Shown piece by piece: positions 7,762-13,647 of a stretch of 13,647 nt of DNA. The notes under the pieces are model-generated. The model was not told the origin of the DNA, made no database searches, and saw only the letters and a list, made by a program, of their open reading frames with translations. The position numbers and the translations under genes were made by a program. The stretch is from contig JAGCUM010000197.1 of NCBI GenBank assembly GCA_017962865.1, forward strand, positions 1 to 13,647, read 5' to 3'. Each line of letters opens with the position of its first letter. The stretch's first letter is position 1. This DNA is from Spirochaetales bacterium (lineage in GTDB: Bacteria; Spirochaetota; Spirochaetia; Sphaerochaetales; Sphaerochaetaceae).

Positions 7762-9009
7762 TTATTGAGCATTCCTGCTCTGCAAGCCGGGATAATCCTT
7801 TCTGTCAAAGGCGGCCATGACAGCGACTATCAGAATCTCTGCAATGCCTATCCCGATTACGGTCGTCCACGCAGTCGGAGAACCGGCTTTGTCATAAATC
7901 CATCCCACGGCAAGCTGGATTGCGGAACTGCTCAGGCCGCATACTACATTCATGACCGCTATTATCCTGCCTCTGTGCGAAGCGGGGATTCGTCTGGTCA
8001 GGAAAGGCGAGGAGGAGAGTGTGTTGAATATTTCTCCGAACGTGAAGACGGTAATTGCCACGAAGCACATGATCGGCTGCCTTATGAAGAGCAGGAACAG
8101 AAGGTAGCCTGCCAGAATCAGGCCTTCTCCGATGAGCATCTTCCCGCTTTCCCTGATTTTTCTGAAAAGCCTTGTAATCAGAGCCGTGCATGTCACGACC
8201 ACTATGCAGTTCGTGCTGGACATTGATCCGAAAAGCACCGAGCCCCGCTCTGCATAGGTTATTCCCATATCCAGAGGCATCAGGTAACTGTACATGGAAT
8301 AGACGTCGTTCGACAGTGCCGCAGCTATGATGAACAGCAGTACCACACGGCTGTGGCCAATATAGGACAAGGCCGATACCTTCGAGTCCAGGTCGGCCTC
8401 GTAGCCGGAAGCAGGACTGTCGTCCGTTTCCCTGTGAACATCCCTGATTCTGAAAAATATCAGGATCGTGCTCAGTGCAATCGAGATTCCGTTGATCAGG
8501 AAAGCCAGATTCAGGTGATTCTCGAACAGAAATCCTGCAAGGGTGGGGGACAGGACCAGCCCGAGGTTGGTTCCCAGATAGCTCAGAGAATATGCCCGTT
8601 CACGGTCTTTGGAGGTTGAGAAGTCGGCAACCAAGGCATCGTAGCTTGGCCATTCGATGGTCTGAAACAGCGATGCAACCGCAAAAATAGCAATTGAAGT
8701 GATTGTAACGGGCACGATTGCACAATAGATGAAGCTTGCAATCGATACAAGGTCGCATACGACTATGATGTTCTTCTTGTTCAGCTTGTCGGCAAGCTTT
8801 CCGCCTATGAGCGAGACAGGAAGATTGACAAGGCTGAAGATGACCATGCAGGCTGCGATAACCGTGGCATTCAGGCCCAGCTTTCGGTTGAGAATCAGCG
8901 TGAACATTGGCCAGATCATGGCGCCCATATTGGTCATGATCCTTCCTATGAACAGTATGTAGAGTTCTTTCCTGAGACCTTTGTACTGGCTGAACAATCC
9001 CACCTTCAT
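7762..9009 (-). CDS. MFS transporter, drug/metabolite exporter-like
   Basis: 415 aa with about 12 predicted membrane helices in two halves separated by a charged loop (about residues 187-215, rich in Asp, Glu and Ser). The cytoplasmic loop after helix 2 carries the family signature GGKLADKLNKKN, the usual G-x-x-x-D-R-x-G-R-K/R loop in a diverged form. Helices 4-5 (FQTIEWPSYDALVADF and the SLSYLGTNLGLVLSPTLAG stretch) resemble proton-driven exporters of the DHA1 type, but substrate and direction cannot be read from sequence. The ATG at 9009 begins a typical pre-helix segment (MKVGLFSQYKGLRKE), yet no Shine-Dalgarno sequence precedes it; a candidate promoter ends only about ten bases upstream, so the mRNA may be leaderless. 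It lies 52 bp after the HD-GYP gene on the same strand and could also be read through from it. Confidence 0.9.
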   Translation of the reverse strand: MKVGLFSQYKGLRKELYILFIGRIMTNMGAMIWPMFTLILNRKLGLNATVIAACMVIFSLVNLPVSLIGGKLADKLNKKNIIVVCDLVSIASFIYCAIVPVTITSIAIFAVASLFQTIEWPSYDALVADFSTSKDRERAYSLSYLGTNLGLVLSPTLAGFLFENHLNLAFLINGISIALSTILIFFRIRDVHRETDDSPASGYEADLDSKVSALSYIGHSRVVLLFIIAAALSNDVYSMYSYLMPLDMGITYAERGSVLFGSMSSTNCIVVVTCTALITRLFRKIRESGKMLIGEGLILAGYLLFLLFIRQPIMCFVAITVFTFGEIFNTLSSSPFLTRRIPASHRGRIIAVMNVVCGLSSSAIQLAVGWIYDKAGSPTAWTTVIGIGIAEILIVAVMAAFDRKDYPGLQSRNAQ

Positions 9010-9018
9010 GCTGGCAAC

Positions 9019-9047
9019 TATATATCAAAACAGAGGTGCATTGCAAA
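9019..9047 (-). promoter_or_regulatory. candidate promoter close to the MFS start codon
   Basis: On the minus strand TTTGCA (9047-9042), 17 bases, then TATATA (9024-9019). Transcription would begin near 9012, about three bases before the ATG. Each hexamer matches 4 of 6, so the call is tentative. Confidence 0.3.
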
Positions 9048-9061
9048 GAGGACCATATGTG

Positions 9062-11533
9062 TTATTGCAGACAGTATTCGGATTCACTTTTTTCACGCAG
9101 TGAATAGTCTTTGTCCTCATCCAGGATCTGGATCATGACACGTGCGAAGCGGGGATCGAACTGGGTTCCCGATCCCAACTCAAGCTCGCTGCGGACCTCT
9201 TCCTGTGACAGGATGTCGCGGTAGCTCCGCCTGCTTGTCATGGCATCGTAGGCATCGGCCACAGCTATGATTCTGGCTTCTGCGGGGATGTCTTCGCCTG
9301 CAAGACCGTCGGGATATCCCATGCCGTCGTAGCGCTCATGATGCCATCTGGCACCTACTGCCAGTTTGGGACGCTCCTTGATGCTGGCAAGTATCTCGTT
9401 GCCTATGATGGGATGCAGGAGAATAAGGTCGTATTCCTCGTCTGTGAGCTTTGTTTTCTTGTTGATTACATTGTCCGGTACGCCTATCTTGCCGACATCG
9501 TGCAGGAGACCCATCATGTAGATTTCGTCCTGCTCGGATTTGGAATAGCCCGAGCGGGCGGCTATCATCCTTGCGTACTCTGCGACCCTGGAGGAGTGGC
9601 CGTTGGTGTAGTTGTCCTTTGCATCTATGGCGGTAGCAAGCGCCTTGACGACCTGGATATTCATCTGCTCGACTTTCTTTCCGTAGATCTGCTCGTTCTT
9701 GTATCCGACGTAGTAGAAGAAGGAAATCAGACAGAAGGTAATCAGCGATACCATTATGTTGACTGCAAGGCCGGAGTAGGATTCTTCGAACAGTTCCGTA
9801 TTCCCGATCAGGATGACTGCATACCACTGGTTCATGACAGGGGCGATGAATAGGGTGCATTTCTCATCATCTACCATTGCCGTTGTTCTTCCGCTTCCCG
9901 TACTCAGTATGATGTCCAGCAGCTCCTGTCCGTAGATATCGGTTATGTTGCTGCCGTCATAGGAATCATCCTTGTGGGCAACTACGAAGCCGTCCGAATT
10001 GACAACCATTCCATAGCCTTTTCCTGCAATCTCCACCGCCTGGGTTACGTCCTTGATGTGGTTGACGATTACATCGAGGGCGACCACGTTCATTGCGGTG
10101 TTGGAGCCTTCCGAGATGCTTCTTGCAATGGTTGTGACCACTGAACCGGTCTGTACATCCAGATAGGGCGAAACAATCACGACTTCACCGTCTGCAAACA
10201 CTGCAGCCTGATACCACTCCCTGACTGTAGGATCATATCCTTCGGGCGGTACCCAGCCCAGGCCGTCCAGATATTCACCGTTGATGTAGGCATAGAGTCC
10301 GGTGAAGTTCTCATCGAACTGGGAGGTCTGGCGTGCAGTCTGGTCCATGAGATACCAGCGGATTTCCTGTGTGGGTCTGCCGTTGGTTTCCATGAGGTCT
10401 ACGCTGTCGGAGGCGACGCGCAGCGTTGCTACCGCCTTGGTCAGGTAGTTCTCGAGCTCCGTGGCCGTTGTCTTTACCTCTTCATCGCCATCCTCATAGA
10501 CGCTTACGACCGATGTCCTGTAAAGGACTACACCGTTGTAGATCACAGCAAAAACCATCAAAACCAGCGTAACGATGATGATGAATGCAAAATAAAGTTG
10601 CCCATGCGCTCCTTTGAAGTTCTTGCGGACTTTCTCCATGATCTTGTGATAACGGGTTGTCAGCACATGGAATACAACCAGAAACAGGATAATCAGCAGT
10701 GCAGATAAGGCAAACAGGAATGCAATTAGATGAGTCTCGCTTCGGAATAGACCGCTGTCGGAAGCAGCGGAATTCTTTATTCCGTAGGCAGTGAAGAAAC
10801 CTGCTGCACAGATTCCCACCGTGAAGAGGGATACAGCTGCCTGAACCAGGGCCTGGAACCTAAGTTCGACGGCACTCTTTGTGTCCTGAACGGATTCTTC
10901 CGTTCCGAAACTCTTGCCTGCCGCATGGGCAAAGAATATGCAGATCAGGGAACCTGCAATCGAGAGGTAGTTGTAAGGATTGGTTACCGGGCTGCTCCAA
11001 TCGAAGCAGGAAGTCGTCCACATTCCGTAATTGATGATCAGGTAGATCAGAATCAGCGTGGAGAAATAGGGGAAAGAGCGGAACTTTTCCCTGTTGGCCA
11101 CATAGTACATGATTTCCTGCAGGCAGAAGACCATGGTGAGAGTTGTGATTCCCACCTCCCAGAGATTGTTCAGAACACCTCCGAAGCTTATGTAGAGAAC
11201 AAACTGAGGGACGTTTGTAATAAAGGGCAGAAGGATTACAGGATGGAAATACTTTCTGGACTCTCGTTTCCTCAGGAAGAACACTGCGGCAAGCAGGACC
11301 AGATATCCGATGTTCCACCCGAGGTAAGCCATGAACATCGATACATCCGGGTAGTCGTGCATTACCAGCTCATATACCGCCCAATAGTATTCGCTGAAGA
11401 AGTTCGCAAGGAAAAAGGCTGTAAGATATTTATACCAGCTCTTCGGAGACTCAATGTATTTGAATACACAGATGAGAAGCCCTACAACCGTGCAGAGCAG
11501 AGACGTAATACTCTCAACGCTTTCAAATGACAT
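9062..11533 (-). CDS. polytopic dCache sensor with HD-GYP c-di-GMP phosphodiesterase output
   Basis: 823 aa integral membrane protein. Residues 8-205 hold about seven membrane helices of a type I do not recognise; three more follow at about 230-250, 268-290 and 313-335. Residues about 338-585 form an extracytoplasmic double Cache domain, 588-610 a final helix, and 625-800 the HD-GYP domain. Catalytic and metal residues are intact: H678-D679 in HDVGKIGVPD, H707, H731-H732, the GYP triplet at 739-741 in GMGYPDGL, and D760 in AVADAYDAMTS. Family knowledge: HD-GYP enzymes hydrolyse cyclic di-GMP to pGpG or GMP and so shift cells towards motility or away from attachment. The Cache domain has Y433, R438, W440, Y441, Y457 and D487, with spacing like the amino-acid-binding motif of PctA-type receptors, so an amino acid ligand is predicted. 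The ATG has AAGG five bases upstream. A second upstream membrane sensor may add another input. Confidence 0.95.
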   Translation of the reverse strand: MSFESVESITSLLCTVVGLLICVFKYIESPKSWYKYLTAFFLANFFSEYYWAVYELVMHDYPDVSMFMAYLGWNIGYLVLLAAVFFLRKRESRKYFHPVILLPFITNVPQFVLYISFGGVLNNLWEVGITTLTMVFCLQEIMYYVANREKFRSFPYFSTLILIYLIINYGMWTTSCFDWSSPVTNPYNYLSIAGSLICIFFAHAAGKSFGTEESVQDTKSAVELRFQALVQAAVSLFTVGICAAGFFTAYGIKNSAASDSGLFRSETHLIAFLFALSALLIILFLVVFHVLTTRYHKIMEKVRKNFKGAHGQLYFAFIIIVTLVLMVFAVIYNGVVLYRTSVVSVYEDGDEEVKTTATELENYLTKAVATLRVASDSVDLMETNGRPTQEIRWYLMDQTARQTSQFDENFTGLYAYINGEYLDGLGWVPPEGYDPTVREWYQAAVFADGEVVIVSPYLDVQTGSVVTTIARSISEGSNTAMNVVALDVIVNHIKDVTQAVEIAGKGYGMVVNSDGFVVAHKDDSYDGSNITDIYGQELLDIILSTGSGRTTAMVDDEKCTLFIAPVMNQWYAVILIGNTELFEESYSGLAVNIMVSLITFCLISFFYYVGYKNEQIYGKKVEQMNIQVVKALATAIDAKDNYTNGHSSRVAEYARMIAARSGYSKSEQDEIYMMGLLHDVGKIGVPDNVINKKTKLTDEEYDLILLHPIIGNEILASIKERPKLAVGARWHHERYDGMGYPDGLAGEDIPAEARIIAVADAYDAMTSRRSYRDILSQEEVRSELELGSGTQFDPRFARVMIQILDEDKDYSLREKSESEYCLQ

Positions 11534-11538
11534 ATGCC

Positions 11539-11556
11539 TTAACCCTTGTTTAACCC
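11539..11556. repeat. direct repeat TTAACCC, 11-bp period, in the HD-GYP gene leader
   Basis: TTAACCC occurs at 11539-11545 and again at 11550-11556 with four bases between, so both copies face the same side of the helix. On the minus strand they read GGGTTAA and lie between the predicted transcription start and the start codon, the nearer copy touching the ribosome site. They may bind a regulator; chance is possible. Confidence 0.3.
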
Positions 11557-11562
11557 GTGCAA

Positions 11563-11591
11563 AGTATAAAGCATATGAATACGGTTTCCAA
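11563..11591 (-). promoter_or_regulatory. candidate promoter of the HD-GYP gene
   Basis: On the minus strand TTGGAA (11591-11586; 4 of 6), 17 bases, then TATACT (11568-11563; 5 of 6). Predicted start about 11556, giving a leader of about 23 bases. No equally good promoter is seen for the divergent lipoprotein gene in 11592-11687. Confidence 0.5.
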
Positions 11592-11687
11592 TAGCTTTCG
11601 TCCGATGATGTTTTCCCATTACTATGAAAATATATCTTTACTTCACAGCCTCAAATACCGCAATAATAAAACAACGGAGGAGAGCCA

Positions 11688-12566
11688 ATGAGAAAAGTTC
11701 TTTCTATTCTGCTTGTACTATTGTTATTGTTTGCATTCGTGTCATGTGACGAACTCGATATTGAAAAAGACCCCGAGAACGGGGGTGGCGGAAGCTCACA
11801 GTCCGGGTCCGGTGAGGGCGGAGGCGGTGCAGAAGATGCCAGCTCTGGTTCGGGATCAGGCGCCGATTCGGGATCAGGTTCGGGTCCTGTACAGTCTGAT
11901 TATAAAGTAGGTGATATCGGACCTGCCGGCGGATACATCTTCTACGACAGAGGATATTACGAGAATGGCTGGAGATATCTTGAGGCTGCCCCTGCGGACA
12001 TGAAAGTTATCAACGGTGTTCCGACAGTTGATGCGACATCGGATGCATATAAAAATGCCGAAATAGACGACCAGTATGTCCTCTTCGGGTATTACAGATT
12101 AACAGCTGACGGGGCAGATCTTTTTGTCAACGGTACTGATACTTGGCAACCAACTAACTGCACACAGTCCGGAATCGGGGCAGGAAAGACAAACACACAG
12201 CTTCTGCTTGATACGATGGGCGATACTGCCTATGAACATCCAGACTATTCCAAGGAAAATAAGGGATCCAAAACAGCAGCCTATGCGGCAAAGCTGGTTG
12301 ATTTGCTGACATATACTTATGGTGGTAAGACATATAGCGACTGGTTCATTCCGAGTATTGGCGAACTGAATCAGATGTACCAGCAACTTTATCTGAAAGA
12401 ACTCGGAGGGTTCGGTGCCTTCACGTATACATCCTCCAGTGAGTGTGATCTGTCGAATTATGCATATAAAACCGATTTGATGAAGGCGATGAGCTTCAGT
12501 ACCGGACTGTTTGATCAAGTAGTCTTCAAGGGTAGTGTCATAATTCGCCCTGCCAGAGCTTTCTGA
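11688..12566 (+). CDS. surface lipoprotein with Gly/Ser linker and DUF1566/Lcl-like domain
   Basis: 292 aa. Residues 1-20 form a lipoprotein signal peptide ending in FAFVSC, a relaxed spirochaete-style lipobox with Cys20 as the lipidated residue; Asp21 follows. Residues 32-66 are a low-complexity Gly/Ser/Glu/Asp linker that should hold the globular part away from the membrane. Residues about 72-292 match the pattern of Treponema DUF1566/Lcl-type proteins: VGDIGPAGGYIFYD opening, GWRYLEAAP (94-102), DWFIPSIGELNQMYQQL (218-234), a YTSSSE stretch (247-252) and the closing IIRPARAF. These domains have a C-type-lectin-like fold in known relatives and probably bind something outside the cell; the ligand is unknown. 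GGAGGAG (11676-11682) is a strong ribosome site. Monocistronic, ended by the hairpin at 12594-12618. Some relatives are targets of diversity-generating retroelements, but no reverse transcriptase or template repeat is present. Confidence 0.88.
   Translation: MRKVLSILLVLLLLFAFVSCDELDIEKDPENGGGGSSQSGSGEGGGGAEDASSGSGSGADSGSGSGPVQSDYKVGDIGPAGGYIFYDRGYYENGWRYLEAAPADMKVINGVPTVDATSDAYKNAEIDDQYVLFGYYRLTADGADLFVNGTDTWQPTNCTQSGIGAGKTNTQLLLDTMGDTAYEHPDYSKENKGSKTAAYAAKLVDLLTYTYGGKTYSDWFIPSIGELNQMYQQLYLKELGGFGAFTYTSSSECDLSNYAYKTDLMKAMSFSTGLFDQVVFKGSVIIRPARAF
11849..11884 (+). repeat. 18-base tandem repeat in the lipoprotein linker
   Basis: TTCGGGATCAGG recurs at 11849-11860 and 11867-11878 (period 18), followed by a partial third copy (TTCGGGTCC). 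It encodes Ser-Gly-Ser-Gly-type units, is in frame, and is a likely site of length change by slippage. Confidence 0.6.
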
Positions 12567-12593
12567 ACTAAAAGTCAAATAATGTAATCCACA

Positions 12594-12618
12594 GGGCCGC
12601 GCTTGCGGCCTCTTTTTT
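12594..12618 (+). terminator. intrinsic terminator of the lipoprotein gene
   Basis: GGCCGC (12595-12600) pairs with GCGGCC (12605-12610) around a GCTT loop, then TCTTTTTT. It lies 28 bases after the stop codon and is a textbook rho-independent terminator. Nothing else is recognised in 12619-12685. Confidence 0.9.
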
Positions 12619-12685
12619 CTCCGGATTCCCATGCATTATTGAGTTGGATGTGGTTTGTTTGCTATTTGAGGGCTCAGTTCAGAAC

Positions 12686-12715
12686 TTGACAGCATAACGT
12701 TTATATAATTATATT
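12686..12715 (+). promoter_or_regulatory. brnTA promoter with a palindrome on its -10
   Basis: A perfect TTGACA (12686-12691), 18 bases, then TATATT (12710-12715; 5 of 6). A perfect 12-bp palindrome ATATAATTATAT (12703-12714) covers the -10 and could be the operator for BrnA, which is known to repress its own operon by binding promoter palindromes. Transcription would begin at about 12722, the A of the brnT start codon. Confidence 0.6.
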
Positions 12716-12721
12716 GTAAGT

Positions 12722-13018
12722 ATGGATAACAAGCTGAGGTTCGATTGGGATCCGGATAAAGCCTCAATGAATTTAAACAAGCACGATGTCAGCTTTGAAG
12801 AAGCTCAAACGGTGTTTATGGATGAGAGAGCAATTCTGTTTGATGATCCAGATCATTCTTTAGAGGAAGAACGTTTTCTGATTCTTGGAATCAGCCAAAA
12901 GCTCAGGCTGCTAATCGTGTCACATTGCATTAGAGAAAGTGGGGATGTTATCCGTTTGATTTCAGCAAGAAAAGCAACAACAAGAGAGGCAAAGCAATAT
13001 GAAGAATCCAACTACTGA
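12722..13018 (+). CDS. brnT: BrnT-family ribonuclease toxin
   Basis: 98 aa, the normal length for BrnT (COG2929/DUF497). Family knowledge: BrnT is a RelE-fold RNase that blocks translation and is neutralised by BrnA. Visible hallmarks: the opening RFDWDPDKASMNLNKHDVSFEEA (described here by its ends, residues 5-27: Arg, Phe, Trp-Asp-Pro, Asn-x-x-Lys-His), DDPDHSLEEERF (41-52), ILGIS (54-58) and the C-terminal RLISARKATTREAKQYE (78-94). No Shine-Dalgarno sequence precedes the ATG, and the strong promoter would place the first transcribed base on the ATG itself, so the toxin mRNA may be leaderless. The antitoxin gene follows directly, as is usual for brnTA. The module is AT-richer than the flanking genes, which fits horizontal gain but does not prove it. 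Confidence 0.93.
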   Translation: MDNKLRFDWDPDKASMNLNKHDVSFEEAQTVFMDERAILFDDPDHSLEEERFLILGISQKLRLLIVSHCIRESGDVIRLISARKATTREAKQYEESNY

Positions 13019-13025
13019 GGAAACT

Positions 13026-13235
13026 ATGAGGGAAGAGTACGATATCGAACAACTCAATCCGAGAAAGAATCCTTATGCTGCAAGGCTGAAGCAGCAAGTT
13101 ACAATGAATATGAAGGTCTCGACAGTAACGTATTTCAAGAACATGGCTGAGGAATCAGGTGTTCCATATCAGATTCTCATCAATATTTACCTGGATGATT
13201 GCGTTATAAAGGGATTGAGAATTCAGTTTGTATGA
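13026..13235 (+). CDS. brnA: BrnA antitoxin (CopG/ribbon-helix-helix type)
   Basis: 69 aa from the ATG at 13026. The family begins Met-Arg/Lys-Glu-Glu-Tyr-Asp, as here, then RKNPYAARLKQQVTMNMKVS, with the DNA-binding ribbon-helix-helix in the rest (STVTYFKNMAEESGVPYQIL and INIYLDDCVIKGL). It should bind BrnT and repress the promoter. An in-frame ATG at 12999 would add nine residues (MKNPTTEET) and overlap brnT by 20 bases. The internal start is preferred because GAGG (13017-13020) lies five bases before it and the family N-terminus starts there. The ribosome site overlaps the brnT stop codon, so antitoxin translation is probably coupled to that of the toxin. Identity sure, start fairly sure. 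Confidence 0.9.
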   Translation: MREEYDIEQLNPRKNPYAARLKQQVTMNMKVSTVTYFKNMAEESGVPYQILINIYLDDCVIKGLRIQFV

Positions 13236-13242
13236 AAAAAAA

Positions 13243-13269
13243 GGACTCCGTTGAAAGAGTCAGTTTTTT
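13243..13269. terminator. two-way terminator shared by brnTA and tRNA-Ala
   Basis: GACTC (13244-13248) and GAGTC (13257-13261) form the stem. A T-run follows on the plus strand (13264-13269) and an eight-base A-run precedes it (13235-13242), giving a T-run on the minus strand. It therefore ends transcripts from both sides, with the tRNA terminator being the stronger. Confidence 0.85.
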
Positions 13270-13342
13270 GGAGCTGATCGGGATCGAACCGACTACCTAT
13301 TGAATGCCATTCAATCGCTCTAGCCAGGTGAGCTACAGCCCC
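13269..13342 (-). tRNA. tRNA-Ala, anticodon GGC
   Basis: Reading the minus strand, GGGGCTG (13342-13336) pairs with CAGCTCC (13276-13270) and discriminator A is at 13269. The acceptor stem has the G3-U70 wobble that marks alanine tRNAs. D arm GCTC/GAGC, anticodon stem ATTGA/TCAAT around the loop ATGGCAT (anticodon GGC, reading codon GCC), a five-base variable loop, and T arm GTCGG/CCGAT around TTCGATC complete the cloverleaf. CCA is not encoded and must be added after transcription. All stems pair. Confidence 0.97.
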
Positions 13343-13363
13343 ATGCCTTTAATTAGCAGAACT

Positions 13364-13392
13364 CTTATAACATTTTGAGTTAAATTAATCAA
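13364..13392 (-). promoter_or_regulatory. candidate tRNA-Ala promoter
   Basis: On the minus strand TTGATT (13392-13387; 4 of 6), 17 bases, then TATAAG (13369-13364; 5 of 6). The predicted start, about 13357, leaves a leader of about 15 bases before the mature tRNA. Confidence 0.55.
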
Positions 13393-13441
13393 TACTAGTT
13401 GGCCATTGAAGTTCACTTGCCAGACAGAACCATACATTGTT

Positions 13442-13470
13442 TTGCAATGTGGATGTGCATGTACTATACT
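13442..13470 (+). promoter_or_regulatory. candidate promoter abutting the start codon of the right-edge gene
   Basis: TTGCAA (13442-13447; 4 of 6), 17 bases, then TATACT (13465-13470; 5 of 6). The start is expected at 13476-13478, that is, at or just before the ATG at 13478. Confidence 0.45.
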
Positions 13471-13477
13471 GTCAGAC

Positions 13478-13647
13478 ATGAAGCGGTGGCGAGTATTATT
13501 CATTACAGTTTTGGTTTCTCTGTGTTGTCTGACAGCAGCTTCGGCATCGGATCCGGTGGTTACGAGGGAGGATTTCCTTCTTGCCCTTCAGGCTGCAAAG
13601 CCGGGGGATACCATCTATGTTGGTGACATCGTGTTCAAGCCATCTCC
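13478..13647 (+). CDS. secreted protein, probable right-handed beta-helix, 5' part only
   Basis: The frame is open from the ATG at 13478 to the window edge (56 codons plus two bases). Residues 1-23 are a signal peptide: MKRWRVLFITVLVSLC, then a second Cys and LTAASA, with cleavage expected after Ala-Ser-Ala at 23. The mature start contains REDFLLALQAAKPGDTIYVG, the pattern that opens many secreted beta-helix proteins and polysaccharide lyases of the PL6/chondroitinase-B kind (an 'Ala-x-x-Ala-x-x-Gly-Asp-x-Ile' first coil). The fold is an inference from this short stretch. The cysteines at 16-17 do not form a convincing lipobox. No Shine-Dalgarno sequence precedes the ATG. Enzyme class and length cannot be given because the gene runs off the window. 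A longer open frame at 13399-13626 in another phase is spurious. Confidence 0.72.
   Translation, partial: MKRWRVLFITVLVSLCCLTAASASDPVVTREDFLLALQAAKPGDTIYVGDIVFKPS

Noticed and set aside
7730..7769. CTCAAT/ATTGAG inverted repeat after the MFS gene
   Set aside because: Six-base arms with a 28-base loop that reaches into the coding end; too weak to call a terminator.
12390..12566. Variable region of a diversity-generating retroelement in the lipoprotein C-terminus
   Set aside because: The fold type is a known target, but no reverse transcriptase, template repeat or adenine-linked variation is found in the window.
13399..13626. A 75-codon frame near the right edge
   Set aside because: Another phase (from 13478) encodes a clear signal peptide and beta-helix opening that runs off the window; the 75-codon frame has no such features.

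Overview
The window (about half G+C in most genes, visibly AT-richer around the toxin-antitoxin pair) looks like chromosomal DNA of a spirochaete, most likely a host-associated Treponema or Sphaerochaeta relative. This is an inference. It rests on a lipoprotein with a relaxed spirochaete-type lipobox and a Treponema-style DUF1566/Lcl-like domain, on the Cache-linked signalling proteins, and on secreted beta-helix proteins. No rRNA, phage, insertion sequence, CRISPR array or reverse transcriptase is seen.

Layout, left to right. Positions 79-2664 (minus) encode a large secreted beta-helix, pectinesterase-like protein with Ig-like and C-terminal beta modules, followed by a hairpin. A divergent control region holds two dyads and a candidate promoter. 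It leads into a dCache-HAMP-SpoIIE/RsbU-type PP2C phosphatase (2878-5043, plus). A LysR regulator (5048-5923, minus) converges on the phosphatase with only 4 bp between them. The LysR gene diverges from pyrG (CTP synthase, 6033-7628). Their 109-bp intergenic region carries overlapping back-to-back promoters, an ATAC-N7-GTAT LysR-type box, and a hairpin that buries the pyrG ribosome-binding site. An MFS transporter (7762-9009) and a polytopic dCache-HD-GYP c-di-GMP phosphodiesterase (9062-11533) both lie on the minus strand. A lipoprotein gene (11688-12566) with its own terminator diverges from the HD-GYP gene. A compact brnT-brnA toxin-antitoxin module (12722-13235) follows. It shares a two-way terminator with a tRNA-Ala(GGC) on the opposite strand (13269-13342). 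The right edge cuts through the start of another secreted protein of probable beta-helix type (from 13478).

The common theme is sensing and envelope function. There are two Cache-domain receptors with different outputs (PP2C phosphatase and c-di-GMP hydrolysis), two exported beta-helix proteins, a lipoprotein, a LysR regulator and an exporter-like MFS protein. Nothing shows that these form one pathway.

The most interesting signals are regulatory. First, the pyrG leader looks like the start-site-switching device known for enterobacterial pyrC, here on the gene for CTP synthesis itself. Second, the HD-GYP receptor carries the residues of the amino-acid-binding dCache motif. Third, three genes (MFS, brnT and the right-edge gene) have no Shine-Dalgarno sequence and a candidate promoter placed so that transcription would start at or within a few bases of the ATG, which suggests leaderless mRNAs. 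I found no convincing new multi-gene defence or mobile system.
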